Below, piece by piece: positions 1 through 7,758 of a DNA stretch of 17,442 nucleotides. The stretch is from contig CAZTUA010000042.1 in assembly GCA_964616545.1 (NCBI GenBank), forward strand, positions 1-17,442, given 5' to 3'. The notes under the pieces are model-generated. The model had not been told where the DNA came from. It saw only the letters and a program-made list of their open reading frames with translations, and searched no databases. Position 1 is the first letter of the stretch; each line of letters begins with the position of its first letter. The DNA comes from JAQVEM01 sp964616545 (lineage in GTDB: Bacteria > Actinomycetota > Humimicrobiia > Humimicrobiales > Humimicrobiaceae). The translations under genes and the position numbers were made by a program.

Positions 1-42
1 TGATATACCAAAATATTTTTTTATCTATATTTTTATAAAAAA

Positions 43-76
43 TTGACTATACAAGATAAAAATAAAATTTTATAAT
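43..76 (+). promoter_or_regulatory. Probable sigma-A-like promoter of the LacI-type regulator
   Basis: A perfect TATAAT lies at 71-76. The best-spaced -35 is TATACA at 48-53 (17-nt spacer, 4 of 6 consensus matches). A better hexamer, TTGACT at 43-48, lies 22 nt away, which is too far for the same -10. The -10 overlaps the left edge of the palindromic operator at 73-92, so the predicted start (about 83) lies inside the operator. This arrangement suggests repression, probably autoregulation. Confidence 0.55.
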
Positions 77-92
77 GGAAGCGTTTCCATTA
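73..92 (+). promoter_or_regulatory. LacI/CcpA-type palindromic operator (cre-like), upstream of the regulator gene
   Basis: TAATGGAAGCGTTTCCATTA is symmetric at 18 of 20 positions around a central CG, as is usual for LacI-family operators. Its inner 16 bases fit the Bacillus catabolite-responsive element consensus WTGNAANCGNWWNCAW with no mismatch. The core TGGAAGCGTTTCCA (76-89) recurs exactly at 9993-10006 before the transporter genes. It overlaps the -10 and the predicted transcription start. Whether the local regulator, a global CcpA-like protein, or both bind it cannot be told from sequence. Confidence 0.8.
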
Positions 93-164
93 CTTGTAAC
101 ATATTATAATATATTACATAATAAAATAAAATTATTTTTTATATTTTTTCAAAATTTTAAATTT

Positions 165-1184
165 ATGACCAAAAAGAAATATTCAATATATGATGTCGCC
201 AGAAAAGCGGGTGTGGGTATTGCTACTGTATCCAGGGTACTGAACAACAGTGATTTCGTAAAGGAAAGCACCAGGAAACAAATACTTGAATTAATCGAGA
301 AAATGGATTACAGCCCCAATTACTTTGCGAGAAACCTTGTTAAAAAAACCGGAAAAACTATAGGTCTGCTCATACCGGATATAATTAACCCTGTTTTTGC
401 TGAAATGGCAAAAGGCATAAGCGATAAGGCATTTAACAAGGGATATACAGTTTACCTCTGTAATACTGACTCGGACGCTAAAAAGGAAACAGAATTCGTA
501 AAAACACTGCTTGAAAAGCATGTTGACAGTATCATATTCATATCTGCCGAAATGAGTAAATACGATGGTGAATTCGACCATTACGTATACCTGCACGATA
601 GAAACATCCCGGTAGTTTTTATAAACGGAATGGTAAAAAACGTCGATATTCCCTTTGTTAGAATAAATGAAAAAAAGGCAGGTTATATAGCTACAAGCTA
701 CATGCTTAAGAAGGGCTTAAGAAAAATAGCATTTTTAGGCGGCTCCAATAACTTTATACCAACCAGGGAAAAAATACTGGGCTATAAGAAAGCTTTTAAA
801 GAATTCGGTCTGGGTGTCAACAATGACTATATAATATTCGATAGTTTTGACAGGGAAAGCGGACATAAAAATGCCATTAAATTGCTTGAGATGGAAGACA
901 GGCCTGAAGGTATTGTTACAGCAAGTGACATTTTCGCAATAGAAGTAATCAAAGCAGCAAGTTTAAAAGGTATAAAAGTGCCCTCGGAACTTCAAGTTAT
1001 AGGATTTGACGATATTTCCCTTGCTTCTATTTATACCCCATCCATAACAACAATTGCCCAGCCAAAATATTATATGGGCGTTACAGCACTAAACATGGCT
1101 TTAAGTTTAATAAATAAAAAAGAGCTGGAAGATAAGAAAGTTTTAATCGAACCCAAACTTATAATAAGAGAATCATGTCCGTAA
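165..1184 (+). CDS. LacI-family transcriptional regulator (probable maltodextrin regulator)
   Basis: This is a sugar-responsive DNA-binding repressor of the LacI/GalR family, 339 residues, the usual length. From the chosen start, residues about 6-28 form the helix-turn-helix (SIYDVARKAGVGIATVSRVLN). Next comes the hinge helix with SPNYFARNL, whose ARxL pattern inserts into the minor groove at the operator centre. The rest is a periplasmic-binding-protein-like effector domain (TIGLLIPDIINPVFAEM near its start, GFDDISLASIYTPSITTI near its end). An in-frame ATG at 75 would add 30 hydrophobic residues but lies inside the promoter and operator, so ATG 165 is preferred although no clear SD precedes it. 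The genes that follow suggest it controls alpha-glucan use. The inducer is unknown; maltose or maltodextrin is an inference from context. Confidence 0.93.
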   Translation: MTKKKYSIYDVARKAGVGIATVSRVLNNSDFVKESTRKQILELIEKMDYSPNYFARNLVKKTGKTIGLLIPDIINPVFAEMAKGISDKAFNKGYTVYLCNTDSDAKKETEFVKTLLEKHVDSIIFISAEMSKYDGEFDHYVYLHDRNIPVVFINGMVKNVDIPFVRINEKKAGYIATSYMLKKGLRKIAFLGGSNNFIPTREKILGYKKAFKEFGLGVNNDYIIFDSFDRESGHKNAIKLLEMEDRPEGIVTASDIFAIEVIKAASLKGIKVPSELQVIGFDDISLASIYTPSITTIAQPKYYMGVTALNMALSLINKKELEDKKVLIEPKLIIRESCP

Positions 1185-1242
1185 AACATTACAATTTTCA
1201 TAAATTCTTATATCTCTTCAAGAATAATCTTTTTAAAAATCC

Positions 1243-1249
1243 AGGGGGG
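1243..1249 (+). promoter_or_regulatory. Strong ribosome binding site of the phosphorylase gene
   Basis: AGGGGGG lies 7 nt before ATG 1257 and fixes that start. The 72-bp gap after the regulator gene holds no evident terminator or operator, so the phosphorylase is probably transcribed from the regulator promoter. Confidence 0.6.
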
Positions 1250-1256
1250 ACCTTAG

Positions 1257-2852
1257 ATGAGAAAGCTACCTGAAGTTGCATATTTCTGTATGGAATTTGG
1301 CCTGCACGAAGACTTTAAAACTTATGCCGGAGGCCTCGGGATCCTTGCCGGGGATATGCTAAAGGCAGCAAAAGACTCCGGGCTGCCCCTTGTAGGTGTC
1401 GGTATATTATGGAGACAGGGTTATACCAAACAGATAATAGAAAAAAATGATAAACCATGTGACTGCTATCCCGAATATTCCTATGACTTCCTGGAGGATA
1501 CAGGTGTTAAGGTAAAAGTAACTATCCGTGGCAGGGATGTAAATTGTAAAGTCTGGAAATGCACTAATTTTAATAACGCTACTCTTTATCTTCTGGATAC
1601 GAACATACCTGAAAATAGTGAACCGCTGCTTACCGGACAGCTTTATGGCTGGTTTCCCGAAGAAAGAGTCGCGCAGGAGATAATACTGGGAATAGGCGGG
1701 GTCAGGGCAATTAGAGCTTTGAATATAGATGTAGATGTATACCATTTCAATGATAGCCATCCCATTCCTGCAGGCATTGAGCTTATAAGAGAAAAAATGA
1801 ATGAAAAAGGGATGAGTTTTAAGGATGCATGGGAAGAAAGCAGAAAACAAATTGTATTTACGACACACACGCCTATTATCGAAGGAAATGAAGTACATGA
1901 CCATGAACTCCTTCAGTATATGGGTATGTATAATGGACTTAATTATAAGCAGATGTCACAAATTGGAGGGGACCCGTTCAGTATGACCACAGCAGGACTC
2001 CGGCTTTCCAGAAAAGCCAATACCGTTAGCAAGCTACATAGGAATACCGCAAGGAAAATGTGGGCTGATGTAGAAGGAGCGTCCGAAATCATATCGATAA
2101 CAAATGGCGTACATAACAAAACATGGCAGGACGAATTGATAATAAATGCCTGCTCGGGCAAATCCGATTTATGGGATACCCACCTCTCTCTTAAGAAAAA
2201 AATGATTAAGGAAATTTATAAAATAAATGGAATTAAGCTAAAAGAAGAGCCGCTTACCATAGGATTTGCAAGAAGAGCCGCACCTTATAAAAGAAGTGAT
2301 CTTATATTCAGGAAACTCGAAATAATTGAGCCGCTTCTAAAGGAAGGGGAATTGCAGCTAATTTTTTCAGGTAAAGCACATCCGAATGACCTTGTAGGAA
2401 AAAATATTGTTTCAAATCTGTACAGGTTGGCAAAACTATATCCTGAAAGCATAGTTTTTTTGCAGGATTATGATATAAAAATTGGGAAAATGCTTACAAG
2501 AGGATGCGATGTATGGCTGAACAATCCCATAAGGCCCATGGAGGCATGCGGTACATCCGGTATTAAGGCGGCAATGAACGGAGTTTTAAATTTAAGTGTT
2601 CTTGACGGATGGTGGCCAGAGGGCTGCAAGCATGGAGTAAACGGCTGGCAGATAGGAAACGGATATGAAGGAAAAGACCATGAAAAAAACGACTCGGAGT
2701 CACTTTATAAGGTACTGCTTAAAGAAGTAATACCGACATATTATAAAAATAGAACTAAATGGGTCGGAATGATGCGCTCGAGTATAAAGATGGCGGAATA
2801 CGATTTTTCTGCAGAGAAGATGCTAAAGGAATACTACAGCAAGATGTATTAG
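1257..2852 (+). CDS. glgP: Alpha-glucan (maltodextrin) phosphorylase, short GT35 form
   Basis: The enzyme removes glucose from alpha-1,4-glucan ends with phosphate, giving glucose-1-phosphate; it is cytoplasmic and PLP-dependent. Family hallmarks run through all 531 residues: VAYFCMEFGLHEDFKTYAGGLG at the N-terminus (read as two adjoining blocks), YHFNDSHPIPAGIELIRE, TTHTP, RLSRKANTVSKLH, ITNGVH, LTIGFARRAAPYKR, IFSGKAHP, and near the C-terminus PMEACGTSGIKAAMNG followed by NLSVLDGWWPEG. K437 in GTSGIK aligns with the PLP-binding lysine. It is much shorter than the ~800-residue classical enzymes and also lacks the DUF3417 N-terminal domain of many bacterial homologues. A clear SD at 1243-1249 supports the start. 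It lies between the regulator gene and a GH13 gene (19-nt gap), consistent with phosphorolysis of imported maltodextrins. Substrate length preference cannot be read from sequence. Confidence 0.92.
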   Translation: MRKLPEVAYFCMEFGLHEDFKTYAGGLGILAGDMLKAAKDSGLPLVGVGILWRQGYTKQIIEKNDKPCDCYPEYSYDFLEDTGVKVKVTIRGRDVNCKVWKCTNFNNATLYLLDTNIPENSEPLLTGQLYGWFPEERVAQEIILGIGGVRAIRALNIDVDVYHFNDSHPIPAGIELIREKMNEKGMSFKDAWEESRKQIVFTTHTPIIEGNEVHDHELLQYMGMYNGLNYKQMSQIGGDPFSMTTAGLRLSRKANTVSKLHRNTARKMWADVEGASEIISITNGVHNKTWQDELIINACSGKSDLWDTHLSLKKKMIKEIYKINGIKLKEEPLTIGFARRAAPYKRSDLIFRKLEIIEPLLKEGELQLIFSGKAHPNDLVGKNIVSNLYRLAKLYPESIVFLQDYDIKIGKMLTRGCDVWLNNPIRPMEACGTSGIKAAMNGVLNLSVLDGWWPEGCKHGVNGWQIGNGYEGKDHEKNDSESLYKVLLKEVIPTYYKNRTKWVGMMRSSIKMAEYDFSAEKMLKEYYSKMY

Positions 2853-2871
2853 GAATAATAGGAGTTAAATA

Positions 2872-4203
2872 ATGGCAAAGGATACCAAAAAAGAACTGCG
2901 AAATAAAATAATTTATGAGGTGTATGTCAGAAACCATGGAAAAACAGGAACATTTAATGATATCTCCAGTGACTTAAAAAGAATCAAGGAGCTGGGTGTG
3001 GACTTTATCTGGTTTATGCCTATTCATCCAATTTCAAAATTAAATCTTAAAGGCAGGCTTTCGTCTCCATATTCCATCAGCGACTATACTAAAGTCAATC
3101 CGGATTATGGCACTGAGGATGAATTCAAGAAACTGGTTAAAGAGATACATGATTACGGTATGAAAATTATGATTGATGTAGTATACAATCACACTTCACA
3201 CGATTCCGTATACAGAAAAAAGCATCCTGAATTTTTTTACAGGACACCCGGGGGCAATTTCGGAAACAAGGTTGGCGAATGGGAAGATGTCATTGACCTG
3301 GATTATTCGAATACAGAATTATGGAAGGAGCAAATCAATACACTCAAAAAATGGGTTAAAATTGGCATAGACGGATTCAGGTGCGATGTTGCTCCCCTGG
3401 TGCCGCTTGAATTCTGGCTTGACGTGAGAAAACAAATAAAAGAAATAAATCCTGATTTTGTATTGCTTGCTGAAACACTCGGTCCCGATTTCATAAAGCA
3501 GGTAAGGGACTCGGGCATCTATGCAGCATCAGATTGTGAAATATACCAGGCATTCGATATAACTTATGACTATGATACAAAAAACAATTTATCCAATTAT
3601 TTTATAGGTCTGAGTTCTCTCGATGAGCTACTTGATAAAAAAAGAATACAGGAATATATCTACCCTGAAAATTACGTCAAGTTAAGATTTCTGGAAAACC
3701 ATGACCTTCCGCGGGCAAAAGCGTTCATCCCCGATGATAATCTGCTTGATGTCTGGACCGGCTTTTTATTCTTTGAAAAAGGCGCCACATTAATTTATGC
3801 CGGCCAGGAAGCAAAAGACTCAAATACCCCTTCTTTATTCGATATAGATAAAGCCAACTGGGAAAATTTATCCGGTGAATATACTGACCTAATTAAGAAA
3901 CTGTCCTCTATTAAGAAAGATAAAATATTTGCTTATGGTAATTACGATATATACAAGCCGGATGTAAACGGAGTTATCTATGCAGCATATACTTATAAGA
4001 ACAGAGCCATGATTGGTGTTTTTAATGTTGAAAATAAAGTAGGCGAGCTCGATTTAGAAATAAATGAATTTACAAAAGCACCAGTATTAAAAAACAAAGA
4101 CGGCAGTTATACAAACTTAATAGATGGACTTGCTGCTGAGGTTAGGGACAATAAAATAAAACTAACATCAAAACCTTTGATTTTTAGTGTAGAGAATAAA
4201 TAG
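2872..4203 (+). CDS. Cytoplasmic GH13 alpha-amylase-family enzyme
   Basis: This is a 443-residue GH13 hydrolase or transglycosidase with no signal peptide, so probably cytoplasmic. The four conserved GH13 regions are present: DVVYNH (D102-H107), GFRCDVAP with nucleophile D172, LLAETLG with general acid/base E201, and ENHD with transition-state-stabilising D278. A (beta/alpha)8 barrel covers about residues 10-350 and a C-terminal beta domain about 360-443. An SD (TAGGAG, 2859-2864) sits 7 nt before the ATG. It follows the phosphorylase by 19 nt and is likely cotranscribed; the pair would convert imported maltodextrins to glucose-1-phosphate and small sugars. The barrel is compact, with no long B-domain insert. 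Exact specificity (amylase, maltogenic, trehalose- or sucrose-related) is not resolved. Its stop is only 8 bp from the stop of the convergent GH13 lipoprotein gene. Confidence 0.88.
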   Translation: MAKDTKKELRNKIIYEVYVRNHGKTGTFNDISSDLKRIKELGVDFIWFMPIHPISKLNLKGRLSSPYSISDYTKVNPDYGTEDEFKKLVKEIHDYGMKIMIDVVYNHTSHDSVYRKKHPEFFYRTPGGNFGNKVGEWEDVIDLDYSNTELWKEQINTLKKWVKIGIDGFRCDVAPLVPLEFWLDVRKQIKEINPDFVLLAETLGPDFIKQVRDSGIYAASDCEIYQAFDITYDYDTKNNLSNYFIGLSSLDELLDKKRIQEYIYPENYVKLRFLENHDLPRAKAFIPDDNLLDVWTGFLFFEKGATLIYAGQEAKDSNTPSLFDIDKANWENLSGEYTDLIKKLSSIKKDKIFAYGNYDIYKPDVNGVIYAAYTYKNRAMIGVFNVENKVGELDLEINEFTKAPVLKNKDGSYTNLIDGLAAEVRDNKIKLTSKPLIFSVENK

Positions 4204-4211
4204 ATTTTAAT

Positions 4212-6815
4212 TTAATTAAGTAATGTAGTAAATGCCCACTCCCTTCCTTCTTTTAATGGCACGTTTCCACTTATAGCCGTAATATCCCTATTAATCCTTA
4301 TGGTATATTCGGTACCTGCTGAAAACCCATCTTCCGGGATAAAATATAAAAATGGGCCGCTCCATACGAATTTACCTTCAACAGCAGGCTCTATTGAAAA
4401 TGCATCCAGTATATCCCTCGGATTCATATTTTCACTAAATTCAATCGTAATTATCTCATCTACCAATACATCTTCGGAATTATCCGCAGGTGATACTTTT
4501 ACTATCTCAGGTAAATCGGTTATATCCGCAGGCGGCTCTCCCGTACCCTCATCTTTTGCCAGTACCACACCACCGTAGGCAGGAATTGTAACCTTTAGAA
4601 CTCCATCTATGCCATCGCTGCTTACAACCTCTATGCTTTCGTCCATTATGCCATGGGCTTCTTTATCGGCTGTAAAGACCTGACTTATGGTATCACCTGA
4701 TTTCAGCCCAATCTGCCATACGGGTATTGATACCTCCTGTGCGTCCGAATTATTATTGATTGCTACGACCACCCTGTTATCAAGGTCCCATCTTCCATAG
4801 GCATAAACATAATTTTCAGAATCCACCAGTAATGTTATAAGAGAGCCCGTTTTTATTGAAGAGTACTCCTTGTGTATGAAAATTATATCTTTATAAAAGG
4901 ATAACAGCTCCTCATCCTCATTGCCCCATGGATATGTCCTCCTGCAATCAGGATCAGTCCAGCCGACAACCCCTGCCTCGTCACCATAATAAAGGGTCGG
5001 GGCACCTGGCATGGTCATCTGCATAATGACAGCTTCCTTCAAAATCCCCTTATTAATATCATCACCAGCTTCTTCCGGTTTGGAAATATCCTTACTGTCC
5101 CTGTAAGCATCCACATTGCCCGATGTCCTGGTTAAAAACCTTGAATGGTCATGATTGTCAAGCTGGTTCATAGCTGTCTCGAGAGAGGGGTATGGTATTA
5201 CCGCCAAGGTTTCTTTGATTGTGGTATCAAATATTTCAGTATTGTTATGGAGATCCCTGTTAAGACTATAACTGTGTTTCTCAATTCCTGTCAGAAACCA
5301 GCTTACCGGGTCAAAGAAAGCATCGTAGTTCATTATGGTATCCCACTCATCACCCATAAGCCATGACGACGCGTTACCATATACCTCACCCAGAATCACC
5401 GCTTCCGGGTTTGCCTCCTTAACCCTTTCCCTGAACATCTGGAAGAATTCATGATTATATCCGGGAGAATGACCAATTTCAGCAGCTACATCAATCCTCC
5501 ATCCATCAGCACCATATTCCCGTCCAACCCACATTTCGGCAATACCCATAATTTCTTCGACCAGCTCGTCTGAACCCTCAAAATTTAATTTTGGCAGTGT
5601 TTTATATCCCCACCAGCTTTCATAGGATTCATTATCCGGCCACGAGTCCGAATCATCAAATATAAAATAATCTAAAAATGGTGAATCTTCTGATTCATAA
5701 GCTCCGGGACCCTCGCTATCGGGATAAATATGCTCCCTGTCAAGCCACTTGTTAAATGAACCGCAATGGTTAAAGACCCCATCCAGTATTACTTTTATAC
5801 CGGCTTCATGAGCTTTGCTGATTAATTCTTTCATTTTTTCATTGCTTGCCTTAAGATTTTCTTCCGACGTTGTCCTTAATATGTATTTTGTTGCATCCTT
5901 ATTTACGGCAGAAGCATTATCCATATCCTCATTCTTGTAATTCGGATCTTCCTCCGGGTTTACTTCCTCTCCCCCATCCTCGACAATAACTCCAAGATGA
6001 GGATCGACATAATTATAGTCCTGGGTATCATATTTATGGTTTGATGGAGAAACGAAAATCGGGTTTAAATAAATGCCATCTATCCCCAGCTCTTTCAGAT
6101 AATTAAGTTTCTGGATAATTCCTTCAAGGTCGCCTCCGTAAAATTCCCTTGTCCTGTCACTGCCTTTGTCATAAGGGGTGTCGCTATCCGGAAGCTGGTC
6201 CCAGTCTTCAACAAATACGGCTGGCCAGTTATCATACATATACTCGTTATCAACAACATCGTTACCCGTATCACCATTAAAAAACCTATCCGGGAATATA
6301 TGATAAAGGACCGCGCCTTTCATCCAGTCCGGGGTCTTAAAGCCCGGCATTATTTTAAACTGAACCGAACTTCCCGGCACACCTTTTTCAACCCCTCTTC
6401 TTGAATAATAGACTTTATCCGTGTATTGCCTTACTTCGTAATAGTAATACACTATTTTTTCTGACGGCGGTATTACGGCAAAATAGTAATCAAATTCCCC
6501 AACGGGTTCACCTTTTCTCATTTCCATACTTTTTAAATCTTCGGCACCGGTTCCATAGTAAAGGAGAACGCTGCTGGCATTATCTTTCTTCGTCCTTATC
6601 TTTACGGTAACCGCATCATCTTTAGCAGGTTCCTTGGGGTTCATATAAAGGGAGGAGCCGTCACTATAAATGTAATCAGTTGCTATACCTACATCATATC
6701 CGGCAGCAATTACATCAGCAGGGGTATCAGGTGCTTTTCCGGTCAAACAGCTGCATAATGCCGATACAACTATTATTGACAAAATTATCTTTAAAACTAA
6801 AACCAATTTATTCAT
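4212..6815 (-). CDS. Extracellular lipoprotein GH13 alpha-amylase/neopullulanase-like enzyme with C-terminal Ig-like domain
   Basis: This 867-residue protein is predicted to be anchored outside the membrane. The signal peptide ends in a lipobox (LCSC, lipidated Cys probably C23; C21 is an alternative). Next come a beta-rich N-terminal domain typical of neopullulanase-type GH13 enzymes (about 55-155), a GH13 barrel (about 165-680) beginning WMKGAVLYHIFPDRF, a C-terminal beta domain (to about 765) and a Big_5/SbsA-like Ig domain (about 769-867; IEFSENMNP, ending WAFTT). Catalytic regions are intact: DGVFNH (D345-H350), GWRIDVAAE with nucleophile D442, GEVYG with acid/base E477, DNHD with D556. 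An acidic stretch at about 276-320 is inserted between the DPHLG segment and region I. ATG 6815 follows a GGGAG SD. It is last in a - strand group after the small lipoprotein and the DUF6259-like gene. The likely role is cutting starch, pullulan or glycogen at the cell surface for the neighbouring importer. Confidence 0.9.
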   Translation of the reverse strand: MNKLVLVLKIILSIIVVSALCSCLTGKAPDTPADVIAAGYDVGIATDYIYSDGSSLYMNPKEPAKDDAVTVKIRTKKDNASSVLLYYGTGAEDLKSMEMRKGEPVGEFDYYFAVIPPSEKIVYYYYEVRQYTDKVYYSRRGVEKGVPGSSVQFKIMPGFKTPDWMKGAVLYHIFPDRFFNGDTGNDVVDNEYMYDNWPAVFVEDWDQLPDSDTPYDKGSDRTREFYGGDLEGIIQKLNYLKELGIDGIYLNPIFVSPSNHKYDTQDYNYVDPHLGVIVEDGGEEVNPEEDPNYKNEDMDNASAVNKDATKYILRTTSEENLKASNEKMKELISKAHEAGIKVILDGVFNHCGSFNKWLDREHIYPDSEGPGAYESEDSPFLDYFIFDDSDSWPDNESYESWWGYKTLPKLNFEGSDELVEEIMGIAEMWVGREYGADGWRIDVAAEIGHSPGYNHEFFQMFRERVKEANPEAVILGEVYGNASSWLMGDEWDTIMNYDAFFDPVSWFLTGIEKHSYSLNRDLHNNTEIFDTTIKETLAVIPYPSLETAMNQLDNHDHSRFLTRTSGNVDAYRDSKDISKPEEAGDDINKGILKEAVIMQMTMPGAPTLYYGDEAGVVGWTDPDCRRTYPWGNEDEELLSFYKDIIFIHKEYSSIKTGSLITLLVDSENYVYAYGRWDLDNRVVVAINNNSDAQEVSIPVWQIGLKSGDTISQVFTADKEAHGIMDESIEVVSSDGIDGVLKVTIPAYGGVVLAKDEGTGEPPADITDLPEIVKVSPADNSEDVLVDEIITIEFSENMNPRDILDAFSIEPAVEGKFVWSGPFLYFIPEDGFSAGTEYTIRINRDITAISGNVPLKEGREWAFTTLLN

Positions 6816-6830
6816 TTTATACCAGCTCCC

Positions 6831-6869
6831 TGATTATGATTTATTATGATTAATGATTATGATTTATTA
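6831..6869 (-). repeat. 16-bp direct repeat in the gap between two lipoprotein genes
   Basis: TGATTATGATTTATTA occurs at 6831-6846 and again at 6854-6869, giving a 23-bp period. The second copy includes the stop codon of the upstream small lipoprotein gene. The repeat fills almost the whole spacer upstream of the GH13 lipoprotein's ribosome binding site. It is AT-rich and looks like a local tandem duplication; no function is evident. Confidence 0.7.
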
Positions 6870-7697
6870 ATACGGCTCGTATATCCCGCCTTTCCCAGCC
6901 ATTTCCTCATCCCACTTCAAAACCTTATCCTTGTCCGGCGCAAATGCCGGATTTGAATTATCATCCGGAAAGTCATCAAGCTTTATCCATGCAAGCTTTA
7001 ATCTTTCTGCAATTCCACTTTCCCATTGGACCCTGTAGGTGCTGCCGTCATCAAATGCAAAATAAACTTTGGAATCGCTTTTATCAAAAATCATCAATAT
7101 TGAATAAATACCGTCTCCGGCAGCTTCATCTCCGTGCGTCCCGTCATCATACATTTCATAATTGGGCCAGTTGCCACCGGCTGTCGCTCTGCAGGTTTCG
7201 GTATCATAGTTAAATGTTCCTTTAATTAAAAGAGGCGCAACAAAATTTTCTTCCGGGTGCTCTTCATCGACCCACACGCCCTGAAGTGTATTCGTATCAA
7301 CTTCGATTAGGACCTCCGCAGTTGTTTTTAAAGCACCTTCCCCTAAAATACTTATAACTTTTGACCTGGTGGTAGTTCTCCCGCCATCAGTAACTGTGAC
7401 ATTTACTATCACGTTTCCTGCCTTATCCGGGGCAATAAAATCTGCTTCACTCTCAATTCCGGTTTCCATTATTTCACCGCCGGTGGAGCTCCATTTAAAA
7501 GATGGTATTTTCCCTTCCGGCAGCTTGGTTGTGCAGGATAGCTCAAGTACTTTACCCGCTTCAACATTATCCGCACCCGACTCAAGCTCTACATAAAATT
7601 CCTCTTCCTCTGTGGCTGTTCCGGAAGTGCATCCGGAAAATAACGCTATAACTAACAATGATAAAAATGTTATGGACACTAAATTAAATTTATTCAT
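6867..7697 (-). CDS. Small lipoprotein with PKD/Ig-like domain and a second beta domain; possible glucan-binding accessory protein
   Basis: This is a 276-residue lipoprotein: a hydrophobic signal and lipobox FSGC place the lipidated Cys at C23, followed by an acidic linker. Residues about 33-118 look like an Ig/PKD fold (SFKWSSTGGEIMETG, AGNVIVNVTVTDGGRTT). Residues about 130-240 form another beta-rich domain containing YDDGTHGDEAAGDGIYS and KVYFAFDDG, a pattern seen in secreted carbohydrate-associated and choice-of-anchor-type domains. No catalytic motif is visible. It lies 61 nt downstream of the DUF6259-like gene and 51 nt upstream of the surface GH13 gene. The first 29 nt around its start nearly match those of that GH13 gene. 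Binding starch at the surface, like a minimal starch adhesin, is an inference from context and beta-domain content. Confidence 0.75.
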   Translation of the reverse strand: MNKFNLVSITFLSLLVIALFSGCTSGTATEEEEFYVELESGADNVEAGKVLELSCTTKLPEGKIPSFKWSSTGGEIMETGIESEADFIAPDKAGNVIVNVTVTDGGRTTTRSKVISILGEGALKTTAEVLIEVDTNTLQGVWVDEEHPEENFVAPLLIKGTFNYDTETCRATAGGNWPNYEMYDDGTHGDEAAGDGIYSILMIFDKSDSKVYFAFDDGSTYRVQWESGIAERLKLAWIKLDDFPDDNSNPAFAPDKDKVLKWDEEMAGKGGIYEPY

Positions 7698-7715
7698 TTG
7701 ATACCATCTCCCTGA
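7687..7715 (-). repeat. Translation-initiation segment shared with the downstream lipoprotein gene
   Basis: These 29 nt match 6805-6833 with two mismatches. Each copy spans the SD (CAGGGAG), the spacer, ATG and the first codons (Met-Asn-Lys). The match exceeds what two independent ribosome sites need and suggests one lipoprotein start region was copied to the other, or that both are held to equal translation rates. Confidence 0.6.
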
Positions 7716-7758
7716 ATAATTTTATTTCTTAACACTCCCTGTTCATTACAACGGATAC

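Noticed and set aside
75..164. Upstream in-frame ATG that would extend the LacI-family protein by 30 residues
   Set aside because: The ATG lies inside the -10/operator and before the predicted transcription start, and the added residues are hydrophobic and unlike LacI N-termini.
6831..6869. Start of a CRISPR-like array
   Set aside because: Only two copies of a 16-bp AT-rich unit with a 7-bp gap; no spacers and no cas genes.
7369..7596. Ser/Pro-rich open frame opposite the small lipoprotein
   Set aside because: It is a complement of Gly/Glu/Ser-coding sequence within a lipoprotein gene that has a clear signal and SD.
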